The position numbers were made by a program, and so were the translations under genes. From Hyphomicrobium_A sp039933175 (GTDB lineage Bacteria > Pseudomonadota > Alphaproteobacteria > Rhizobiales > Hyphomicrobiaceae): 18,634 nucleotides of DNA. The stretch is from the NCBI GenBank assembly GCA_039933175.1, contig JBDTOR010000035.1, positions 1 to 18,634 on the forward strand, written 5' to 3'. Below, piece after piece: positions 1 to 6,246 of the stretch; positions within the stretch are counted from its first letter, which is position 1; the number at the start of each line of letters is the position of its first letter. The notes under the pieces are model-generated. The model was not told the origin of the DNA. It saw nothing but the letters and a program-made list of their open reading frames with translations, and made no database searches.

Positions 1-159
1 AGCGCCGGCGCGTACCCGATTGGGGCGTCGGAATAGCGGGATTTGGGCGTTCTTGCGATCCATCCAATTTCACCGACTTTCTATACAAGCCGTAAATGGC
101 GGCAGCGGTAATCCTCGCCCAGCTCAATGATCCGGCCAGGATCGCTCCCTGGGGCGCCT
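1..159. other. Upstream region of the diguanylate cyclase gene
   Basis: I see no gene that can be supported in this stretch. An AT-richer patch around 60-90 contains TATACA at 82-87, which could be a -10 element, but the only TTG-type -35 candidate (TTGCGA, 53-58) is 23 bases away, too far for a normal sigma-70 promoter. A small inverted repeat, CCAGG at 136-140 and CCTGG at 148-152, lies just before the chosen start at 160. An in-frame upstream ATG at 127 lacks a clear ribosome binding site. No promoter is claimed. Confidence 0.3.
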
Positions 160-1452
160 ATGACTCTCGACATGCCTACCATCTCGCTCGTCTCCATCGC
201 GGCGACGACAATGCTCGGCCTCGTGCTGCTGTTCGTATGGTGCCGGGAGCGCTCCAGCGCCCTAATCGGATGGTGGGGCGTGGCGCAGCTGGTCATGGCC
301 ACCGGCATCGCAATGGCCGCCACAGCGTCGGCCACCAATCACGCCTCGCTCAGCGTATTCGGGCAAGCCACGATGGTGCTGTCTGCCGCCATCTTGTGGA
401 TGGCGGTGCGCGAGTTCGAAGGACGCCGGCTCGACCCGGTGTGGGTGGCCGTGTGGCCGTGCGGCGTCATCATCGCCGCCGCCACGGGCATCGCTGCCAC
501 CTTCGATCAGCGTCTCATCCTCGCCTGCACGCTGATGGCGACACTTAATCTCATGGCCGCGGCCGAGTTCACCTACCAGGAAACGGAGAAGCTGGTGTCG
601 CGCTGGCCGGCGATCGTGCTGCTGGTCATCACCGCCTGCGGGTTCCTGGCATGGATGCCGCTCACCCTCATCATGCCGATCCGCGAAGTGGGTCTCATAT
701 ATGCCAGCAGCTGGTTCCCGGCCGTCATCCTCATAGCGCTTCTGAGCCGCATAGCGCTCGCCCTTGTGGTGCTGGCGATCGTCAAGGAGCGCCAGGAGTT
801 GCAGCAGCGCATGTTCGCGCTCACCGACGCTTTGACCGGCCTCCCCAACCGGCGCGCGCTGTTCGAATCCGTCGACGCGCTCACCCGGCATGGTAAATAC
901 CTCAAGGGAGATTCGCTTTCGGTGATGGTTCTCGACCTCGACCACTTCAAGAAGATCAACGATACCTACGGCCATCGTCTCGGTGACCGCGTGCTGCAAT
1001 TGTTCGCCGCCGCGCTGACCGACGAGCTGGACACCGGCAGTATTCTCGGCCGTCTCGGCGGCGAGGAGTTCGCGGCCATCCTGCCGGGGGCGGACCTCAA
1101 CGCCGCGGCCGCCAGGGCGGAGTGCGTGCGCGCCGCCTTCGCCGATATCGCCGTCGTCATCGACGGCCTGCCGGTGGGCGCCACCGTGAGCATCGGCGTC
1201 GCCTCGAACGACGACATCGACTGCGATATCGGCGCCCTGTTCCACCGCGCCGACGGGGCGCTGTACGCGGCCAAGCAGACGGGCCGCAACCGCGTGCAGG
1301 TGATCGGACCCAAGGAGCCGATGCTGTTCGAGGAAACGGCGCTCGAAGCGCACGTGGTTCCGCCGCGGTGGTTCGGCGAGCGCAGCGTGCCGGCGCCGAC
1401 CCCAACGGAACGTGCAACGCGGCGCTACCGCGGCTCGGCCGACGCCGCCTAG
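160..1452 (+). CDS. Membrane-bound diguanylate cyclase (GGDEF domain)
   Basis: Makes the second messenger cyclic di-GMP from two GTP at the inner membrane. Counting from the first in-frame ATG at 127, about residues 16-225 hold roughly seven hydrophobic helices with no recognisable sensor-domain signature. A short linker (KERQELQQRMFALTD) then leads to the classic GGDEF opening DALTGLPNRRAL. The metal and substrate motif DLDHFKKINDTYGH follows, then the active site RLGGEEF at residues 309-315 and VSIGVA and ADGALYAAKQTGRN near the end. All catalytic motifs look intact, so it should be active. The RxxD inhibitory site that normally sits before the active site is replaced by DTGS, so product feedback through that site is not expected. 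No EAL domain is present. The ATG at 160 is preferred because it leads straight into helix 1 and has a weak GGGGC upstream; 127 and 172 are alternatives. The gene ends 8 bases from the convergent protease gene. Confidence 0.9.
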   Translation: MTLDMPTISLVSIAATTMLGLVLLFVWCRERSSALIGWWGVAQLVMATGIAMAATASATNHASLSVFGQATMVLSAAILWMAVREFEGRRLDPVWVAVWPCGVIIAAATGIAATFDQRLILACTLMATLNLMAAAEFTYQETEKLVSRWPAIVLLVITACGFLAWMPLTLIMPIREVGLIYASSWFPAVILIALLSRIALALVVLAIVKERQELQQRMFALTDALTGLPNRRALFESVDALTRHGKYLKGDSLSVMVLDLDHFKKINDTYGHRLGDRVLQLFAAALTDELDTGSILGRLGGEEFAAILPGADLNAAAARAECVRAAFADIAVVIDGLPVGATVSIGVASNDDIDCDIGALFHRADGALYAAKQTGRNRVQVIGPKEPMLFEETALEAHVVPPRWFGERSVPAPTPTERATRRYRGSADAA

Positions 1453-1460
1453 GGCGCCTG

Positions 1461-2372
1461 CTACTTCGCTCCTCTCCGCTCCATCATGTGCAGCACCGCC
1501 TGGCACGGCACGAGGAACGACTGCCAGTCGTCCGCCGTACGCGGGTCGACATCGTAGCGGAAGCCGTTCTCCGCGTTCGACGCGCCTTTCACCATCACGC
1601 CAACGAGCCCACCCGCCGCGTCGACGACCGGGCCGCCAGAATTGCCCGGCAGCGAGTCGACGGTGGAAGCGATGTAGGTCGACATGATTCCCCCCTGCTC
1701 GGCGCGCCCGAGGCCGATATAGTCGCCCTTGCTCCAGCGCTTAACCTCGCGGCCGAGGCGCAGCGACCGGCGCTTGCCGACACCGGGAAAGCCGATGGCG
1801 TAGATCTCCTGCCGCAAGGCCGCATCGCATTTTCCGTCGACCTTGATCGGAGTTCCGATCTTGACGACCGCCGGTGTCGCGACCTTGATGAGCGCCATGT
1901 CGTAGGCGTCGTCGCGCGCCACCACTTCGATGCCGGCGAGCCGCTGCGGCGGCTGGGCAAGCGTGATGCCGTCGCTCTCGAAGCGTTGTTGCTGCAGATC
2001 CTCGACGAGGTAGCGGCGCGGCAGCTTGCAGTCCTCGATCGCGTGGCCGGCGGTGATGAAATAGTTGTCGGCGGAGCCGCCCCGCGGCGTCCGGCGAACG
2101 AGGAACGCGGTGGCGATGTAGATGCTGGCTGGGCCTTCGCAGACGAAGGCGAATACCGACGGCCACACGACGCGCACGCCGGGCGGCAGACGATCCGTGT
2201 GGAAGCCCTCGGCGATCGTATGAACGATGCGGGCGCCTGGCGCGGTAGGCGGCGGCACAACCCCGGCAAGGCCCTGCGCCGGCAGAGCGGCGGCTAGCAT
2301 CAGGGACAATGCCAAGCACACGCCGTCTCGCGCCCCGACAGAGGATTTTGGCCGTGCGGCGCCAGCTTTCAC
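1461..2372 (-). CDS. Secreted trypsin-like serine protease (S1 family)
   Basis: A probable exported peptidase. From a GTG start at 2372 the product has 303 residues. It begins with a lysine/arginine-rich stretch, a hydrophobic core (LALSLMLAAALP) and a small-residue cleavage region (AQGLAG), which makes a Sec signal peptide. The catalytic triad is visible: H110 in FITAGHAIEDC, D158 in YDMALIKV and S245 in LPGNSGGPVV. Four cysteines in the mature part (FVCEG, EDCKL, GKCDA, VPCQA) could form two disulfides, fitting the periplasm or outside. There is no PDZ domain and no membrane anchor after the signal peptide, so it is not a typical DegP/HtrA. The open frame continues upstream to an ATG at 2570, but that extension is arginine-rich and would bury the signal peptide, so I reject it; a GTG at 2378 is also possible. 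Its substrate is unknown. It lies alone on the minus strand. Confidence 0.85.
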   Translation of the reverse strand: MKAGAARPKSSVGARDGVCLALSLMLAAALPAQGLAGVVPPPTAPGARIVHTIAEGFHTDRLPPGVRVVWPSVFAFVCEGPASIYIATAFLVRRTPRGGSADNYFITAGHAIEDCKLPRRYLVEDLQQQRFESDGITLAQPPQRLAGIEVVARDDAYDMALIKVATPAVVKIGTPIKVDGKCDAALRQEIYAIGFPGVGKRRSLRLGREVKRWSKGDYIGLGRAEQGGIMSTYIASTVDSLPGNSGGPVVDAAGGLVGVMVKGASNAENGFRYDVDPRTADDWQSFLVPCQAVLHMMERRGAK

Positions 2373-2655
2373 GGCCACCGTTGTGCAATCTTGACGAGCA
2401 TGTTTGCCGTGAACCGTCCGCGCCCCTGAGCGAGCCGCACCTTGCCAGACGGCGCACCGGGGCGCCAGGGCGTGAGGGAGCCGCGTCAGCGCGCGGGTCG
2501 CAACAGCAACCAAGCCGCGGTATATAAGACGCAGGGCGGGCGCGCGGCGTTCGCGGTTATTATCTGGCACAACGGGCGGGAACGCGATGCGCCGCCGCCA
2601 TTATATCCGGCGCGACCGATCCGGGTGCACGACACGCAAGGCGGGGGACGAGACG
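2373..2655. promoter_or_regulatory. Divergent intergenic region, promoters not resolved
   Basis: This 283-base region separates the minus-strand protease from the plus-strand small gene and must hold promoters for one or both. It contains two AT-rich islands unusual for this DNA: TATATAAGA at 2521-2529 and GGTTATTATC at 2555-2564. Neither has a convincing -35 partner on either strand at 16-18 bases. The protease frame stays open through the region, so a longer protease N-terminus is formally possible. I see no other gene here. Confidence 0.35.
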
Positions 2656-2937
2656 ATGGATGCTGCGACTCTCTACACGGTGATAGCCGTTGCCTCCGGC
2701 CCCAAGCGGATGACGACCGACCAATTTCCCACCATGTCGATCTGCGAGCGCGCCGCCGAAAAACTGCGCAAGAAGACGCCCTTCAGCGTGAAGGCGACGT
2801 ACTACTGCGTGAAGCGCAAGGTCGACGCACCGCGCCGCTACGCATCGCCGCCGCGCCAGCAGGCGACGCCGGCCGCACCGCAGGCACCCACCGGGCTGCC
2901 GCGCGACTTCTACACCGGCACCACTGCAAAGCCGTAG
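2656..2937 (+). CDS. Small protein of unknown function (93 aa)
   Basis: I do not recognise this protein. The ATG at 2656 is chosen because GGGGGACGAG lies directly upstream as a ribosome binding site; the open frame extends to 2587 but that part is arginine-rich and lacks such a site. The first 15 residues (LYTVIAVASG) are mildly hydrophobic but too short for a clear signal peptide. The central part (about residues 20-56) has two cysteines, C30 in TMSICERA and C51 in TYYCVKR, separated by a lysine-rich helix-like stretch and a likely beta strand, which suggests a small disulfide-bonded or metal-binding fold. The tail from about residue 60 is rich in proline, alanine and glutamine and probably disordered. 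It is followed 66 bases later by the purine permease and may share its transcript. Coding is supported by the ribosome binding site and the residue composition, not by homology. Confidence 0.6.
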   Translation: MDAATLYTVIAVASGPKRMTTDQFPTMSICERAAEKLRKKTPFSVKATYYCVKRKVDAPRRYASPPRQQATPAAPQAPTGLPRDFYTGTTAKP

Positions 2938-3003
2938 GCGGCCGTCTTGTCCGCCGGGCCGATACCCCGCTAAGAGTTGGCGTGGGCGCGCGGCGGGGGC
3001 GAC

Positions 3004-4281
3004 ATGTTCAAACTGCAGGAAAACGGCACGAACGTCAGGACCGAGCTGCTGGCCGGACTGACGACGTACGTGACTATGGTCTACATCGCCTTCGTCAATC
3101 CGGCGATGCTGGCCGAGACGGGCATGGACAAGGGCGCAGTGTTCGTCGCCACCTGCCTCGCCGCGGCGTTCGGCTCCGCACTGATGGGGCTGTACGCCAA
3201 CTACCCGGTGGCGCTGGCGCCCGGCATGGGGCTCAACGCCTTCTTTACGTACTCGGTGGTGAAGGGACTGGGCATCCCGTGGGAGGCGGCGCTGGCTGCG
3301 GTGTTCGCGTCTGGCGTGCTGTTCCTCATTGTCAGCATCACGCCGGTGCGCCGGTGGATCATCGATAGCATCTCGAAATCGCAGAAGCTCGCCATCTCGG
3401 CCGGCATTGGCTTCTTCCTCGCCGTCATCGGCCTCAACGCCGCCGGGCTGATCGCCGCCGATCCGGAGACGCTGGTAAAGCTTGGCGATGTGAAATCGCC
3501 GGCAGCGGCCATCGCCGTGGCGGCATTCGTCCTCATGGCGGCGCTCGACGCTCGCAAGGTGCACGGCGCCATCCTGATCGGCATCTTCGCCGCCTATGGC
3601 GCGGCGTTACTGCTGGGCCTGGCGCCGTTCGCCGGCGTAGCCTCGCTGCCGCCGTCGATCGCGCCAGTGTTCCTGAAGATGGACCTTGCCGCCCTGCTCG
3701 ATACCGCGATGCTGGCCGTGGTGCTGACGTTCTTCTTCATCGTGCTGTTCGACAATACCGGCACGCTGATCGGCGTCGCGCGCGCCGCCGGCATGATGCA
3801 GCCCGACGGCTCGCTGCCGCGACTTGAGCGGGCGTTGGCGGTTGACTCCACCGCCACCATGGCCGGCGCAGCGCTCGGCACCTCGACCACAACGAGCTAC
3901 ATCGAGAGCGCCGCGGGCGTGAATGCCGGTGGACGCACCGGGCTCGTCGCCGTCACCGTCGCGGTGCTGTTCGTCGCGACGCTGTTCTTCGCCCCGCTGG
4001 CCGGTTCGATCCCGGCCTTCGCCACCGCGCCGGCGTTGGTCTTTGTCGGGTGCCTGATGATGGCAGCGGCCAAGGATATCGACTTCGACGACCCTACCGA
4101 ATACGTGCCGGCAGCCGTCACCATCATTGCCATTCCACTCACTTTCTCCATCGCCGACGGCATCGCCTTTGGATTTATTGCCTACGCCGGGATCAAGCTG
4201 ATTGCCGGCCGCTGGACGGAGATGCCCATTGCGGTGGGCGTGCTGGCGGTACTGTTTATCCTGCGGTTCGCGTTGCTCTGA
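3004..4281 (+). CDS. AzgA-type purine permease (NCS2 family)
   Basis: A proton-coupled importer of adenine, guanine or hypoxanthine in the inner membrane. From the ATG at 3004 it has 425 residues, the usual length of AzgA proteins. The opening RTELLAGLTTYVTMVYIAFVNP and the helix APGMGLNAFFTYSVV are hallmarks of the family. The half-helix signature GTSTTTSYIESAAGVNAG (residues 292-309) and the acidic segment DIDFDDPTEYVPA near the C-terminus, which precedes the last helices, are also present. The many hydrophobic segments fit the 14-helix fold. The upstream GGCGGGGGCG is a good ribosome binding site; an in-frame TTG at 2977 is less likely. Which base is preferred (AdeP-like or GhxP-like) cannot be read from the sequence. 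No purine catabolism gene is adjacent, so it is probably a salvage transporter. No purine riboswitch is evident in the 66 bases upstream. Confidence 0.92.
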   Translation: MFKLQENGTNVRTELLAGLTTYVTMVYIAFVNPAMLAETGMDKGAVFVATCLAAAFGSALMGLYANYPVALAPGMGLNAFFTYSVVKGLGIPWEAALAAVFASGVLFLIVSITPVRRWIIDSISKSQKLAISAGIGFFLAVIGLNAAGLIAADPETLVKLGDVKSPAAAIAVAAFVLMAALDARKVHGAILIGIFAAYGAALLLGLAPFAGVASLPPSIAPVFLKMDLAALLDTAMLAVVLTFFFIVLFDNTGTLIGVARAAGMMQPDGSLPRLERALAVDSTATMAGAALGTSTTTSYIESAAGVNAGGRTGLVAVTVAVLFVATLFFAPLAGSIPAFATAPALVFVGCLMMAAAKDIDFDDPTEYVPAAVTIIAIPLTFSIADGIAFGFIAYAGIKLIAGRWTEMPIAVGVLAVLFILRFALL

Positions 4282-4362
4282 CGACGGCACCCATCGCCTC
4301 GCGCGGAACAAAACGAGGTTCGCAGCGGTTCGGCTTGGGAGCGTGCCACCCAGGAGAGTGAA

Positions 4363-4590
4363 ATGGCCGAAGTAATCGAAAGAGACATTGCAGTGGGGTC
4401 CGACGGGGCGATCGTCGAACGCAAGGTCGTGCCGCAGCGCAAAGGCATCTCGCTGCTTGGCGCCCTGATCCTCGTGGCCTTCGTCGCAACGTGTGCCGTC
4501 GTGTTCTTCGGCGACCGGCTCGGTCTCGGCACGCCGCCTGTCGGGACGCCGCAAGCGACAACGCCTGCGCCGCAGCCTGCGGCGCCCTAA
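4363..4590 (+). CDS. Small single-pass membrane protein (75 aa)
   Basis: I do not recognise a family. The ATG at 4363 follows a good ribosome binding site (AGGAGAG, at 7-8 bases). The polar N-terminus of about 28 residues (MAEVIERDIAVGSDGAIVER) ends in a lysine/arginine cluster (VVPQRKG). One hydrophobic helix follows (about residues 29-50, LLGALILVAFVATCAVVFFG), then a short tail rich in proline, threonine and alanine. The positive charges before the helix predict the N-terminus in the cytoplasm and the proline-rich tail in the periplasm. The gene starts 81 bases after the purine permease on the same strand and could be its accessory subunit or an independent gene; nothing in the sequence decides this. 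A perfect inverted repeat covers the last codons. Confidence 0.65.
   Translation: MAEVIERDIAVGSDGAIVERKVVPQRKGISLLGALILVAFVATCAVVFFGDRLGLGTPPVGTPQATTPAPQPAAP
4567..4585 (+). repeat. 9-bp perfect inverted repeat at the end of the small membrane gene
   Basis: GCGCCGCAG at 4567-4575 and CTGCGGCGC at 4577-4585 are exact inverted copies around one central base. The repeat overlaps the last codons (Ala-Pro-Gln-Pro-Ala-Ala-Pro). No T-run follows, so it is not a standard intrinsic terminator. It may protect the 3' end of the transcript, or simply reflect GC-rich Pro/Ala codons. Confidence 0.4.
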
Positions 4591-4776
4591 TCACGGGCTC
4601 AGTCCGTCGCTAGCAATTTCACGGCTTAGCACCTGATAGTCGGCCGGGGTGTGCCGTGCCGGAGAGGGCGTCTAGCACCTTGCCGGAGGGGAGCCCCGGT
4701 ATGCGGCTGGCGCCGCAGCCGAATTTCGCCCGTCGGTCCTGTTGAAAAATAGCCCCAGGATGGCTGTCGGACGTCT

Positions 4777-4785
4777 GTTACTAAT
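4777..4785 (+). repeat. GTTACTAAT, first copy
   Basis: The nine-base word GTTACTAAT occurs here, 129 bases before the adaptor start, and again 124 bases before the sigma factor start. It is AT-rich in otherwise GC-rich DNA. The role is unknown and chance is possible. Confidence 0.3.
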
Positions 4786-4814
4786 AAATCATACGAACCC
4801 GCCAGCCGGCGGCG

Positions 4815-4842
4815 ACGGCTTTTAGCCGTGTCATCCGTTTTT
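4815..4842 (+). terminator. Weak candidate terminator or leader hairpin
   Basis: ACGGCT (4815-4820), loop TTT and AGCCGT (4824-4829) form a 6-bp hairpin. Five T follow at 4838-4842, eight bases after the stem. The stem is short and the T-run is displaced, so it could end transcripts from the purine permease side only weakly. It could equally be part of the efflux mRNA leader. Confidence 0.25.
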
Positions 4843-4914
4843 GCCGGTAACGCCGCAGTGTTGCCGCTTTGCGGCCTCTGGTCTGCGTACGGGCTAGGGT
4901 CAGGACCTACACGG

Positions 4915-6246
4915 GTGAAAAAGTTCTTCAAATCGGTTCTTGCCGTTCTGATCATCGGAGCGGTAACGGCGGCGACCGTCTATTTCACCCAAGGTGGTGA
5001 TCAGTCCCAGCGCGGACGCCGGTGGGCGCGGTCCGAGGGGCCGGTGCCGGTCGTTGCCACGCAGGCCAAGCTCGCCGACGTGCCGGTCTGGCTGGAAGGC
5101 GTCGGCGCAGCCAAGGCGCGCAACCTCGTCACCGTACGACCGCAAGTCGACGGCAAGATCATGTCAATCGACTTCAAGGAGGGTCAAGAGGTCAAGAAGG
5201 GCGACCTGCTGGCCCAGATCGACCCGGTCACCTACAAGGCGCAGCTCGATCAGGCCGTGGCCAAAAAGGCCCTGGACGAGGCGCAGATCGATAACGCCAG
5301 GCGCGATCTCGAACGCTACACCAGCCTTTCTGCCAACGTCATCGCCGCCAAGACGGTCGACACGCAGCGCGCGCTCGTCGCGCAGCTCGAGGCGCAGATC
5401 AAGTCCGACGACGCGGCGATCGAGAACATGCGTGCCGTCCTCAGCTACGCCAGCGTCGCCGCGCCGATCAGCGGGCGCACCGGCATGCGCATGGTGGACG
5501 TCGGCAATCTCGTGCGCGCGGGCGACGCCGGCATCGTCGTCATCACCGAGGTGCAGCCGATCTCCGTGCTGTTCACGCTGCCCCAGCAGGATCTGCCGGA
5601 CATCAACCGGGCGGTGGCGCAGCGCGCGCTCAAGGTCGAGGCGATGGAGACGGACTCCAAGAACGTGCTCGATACGGGCCACCTGGAGGTGATCGACAAC
5701 CAGGTCGATCAGACCACCGGCACCATCCGCCTCAAGGCCGACTTCCCCAACAAAGACCTGCAGCTGTGGCCCGGCCAATTCGTCAATGTGCGGATGCTGC
5801 TCAATACGCTGGAGCAAGTTGTCGTGGTCCCGACATCCGCCGTGCAGCGCGGGCCGGAAGGCACGTTCGTTTATGTGGTCGGCGCCGACAACAAGGCGTC
5901 GGTGCGCCCCATTGCGGTGACCCAGCAGGATGACAAACTGGCCGTCATCTCCAAGGGTGTTGCGCCATCCGACATGGTGGTGACGACGGGCTTTGCGCGC
6001 CTCAAGGACCGCGCCGATGTCACCGTGAGCCCGCCGGCGGATGCAAAGCCAGCCGCGGCATCGGACACCGCCGCACCCCAGGCCAATGCCGGCGCGGCTC
6101 CGGCCGGCGATACGGCATCGATCAACGCGGCGACACCGGCAAACGTGCAGGGCGACCTACGCGGCGAGTTCCGCAAGGGCAAACGCGGCGACGGCAAGCG
6201 CGGGTCACGGAGGGAAGCGGGTAACCCGCCCGGCACCGCGCGATGA
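4915..6246 (+). CDS. mdtA: RND efflux periplasmic adaptor, MdtA-like
   Basis: The membrane-fusion subunit that links the RND pump encoded just downstream to an outer-membrane channel. From a GTG at 4915 it has 443 residues and starts MKKFFKSVLAVLIIGAVTAA, an uncleaved or Sec-type signal anchor with no lipobox cysteine. The lipoyl half-motif VDGKIMSIDFKEGQEVKKGD comes first. A coiled-coil hairpin follows (about residues 105-175, rich in Ala, Gln and Arg), and the second lipoyl half is APISGRTGMRMVDVGN. The barrel segments include ISVLFTLPQQDL, DNQVDQTTGTIRLKADF and WPGQFVNVRMLL. These match E. coli MdtA closely in order and wording. The upstream AGGGTCAGGA is the likely ribosome binding site. 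The C-terminus is odd: an Ala/Pro-rich linker leads to a strongly basic tail (RKGKRGDGKRGSRR). Its TGA overlaps the ATG of the first pump gene (ATGA). Confidence 0.9.
   Translation: MKKFFKSVLAVLIIGAVTAATVYFTQGGDQSQRGRRWARSEGPVPVVATQAKLADVPVWLEGVGAAKARNLVTVRPQVDGKIMSIDFKEGQEVKKGDLLAQIDPVTYKAQLDQAVAKKALDEAQIDNARRDLERYTSLSANVIAAKTVDTQRALVAQLEAQIKSDDAAIENMRAVLSYASVAAPISGRTGMRMVDVGNLVRAGDAGIVVITEVQPISVLFTLPQQDLPDINRAVAQRALKVEAMETDSKNVLDTGHLEVIDNQVDQTTGTIRLKADFPNKDLQLWPGQFVNVRMLLNTLEQVVVVPTSAVQRGPEGTFVYVVGADNKASVRPIAVTQQDDKLAVISKGVAPSDMVVTTGFARLKDRADVTVSPPADAKPAAASDTAAPQANAGAAPAGDTASINAATPANVQGDLRGEFRKGKRGDGKRGSRREAGNPPGTAR

Larger units (their letters stand above)
4591..4914. promoter_or_regulatory. 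Leader region of the mdtABC-like operon
   Basis: I see no gene in these 324 bases. The adaptor frame is open from 4828, but that extension looks non-coding and lies before the signal anchor. The stretch 4740-4800 is much more AT-rich than its surroundings (GTTGAAAAATAG, then TTACTAATAAATCATACG) and is the most likely site of the operon promoter, although no clear -35/-10 pair at normal spacing is visible. Two short tri-loop hairpins follow, at 4815-4829 and at 4863-4875 (GCCGC-TTT-GCGGC). Possible roles are promoter, operator and folded 5' leader of the efflux mRNA. Confidence 0.4.

Noticed and set aside
2373..2570. Longer protease N-terminus from the ATG at 2570
   Set aside because: The extra 66 residues are arginine-rich and unlike any domain, and they would place the clear signal peptide in the middle of the protein.
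3547..3611. Minus-strand TTCG-N15-CGTTAC resembling the SigF promoter inside the purine permease gene
   Set aside because: The spacing is 15 instead of 16 and it lies inside a coding region with no minus-strand gene downstream.
3594..4554. Long minus-strand open frames opposite the purine permease and other large genes
   Set aside because: They are shadows of GC-rich coding DNA, rich in Arg/His/Gly/Ala, with no domain motifs, while the plus-strand frames show clear families.
4626..4955. Minus-strand 109-residue open frame in the leader of the mdtABC-like operon
   Set aside because: No ribosome binding site, no hydrophobic or domain pattern, and it overlaps the start of the adaptor gene.
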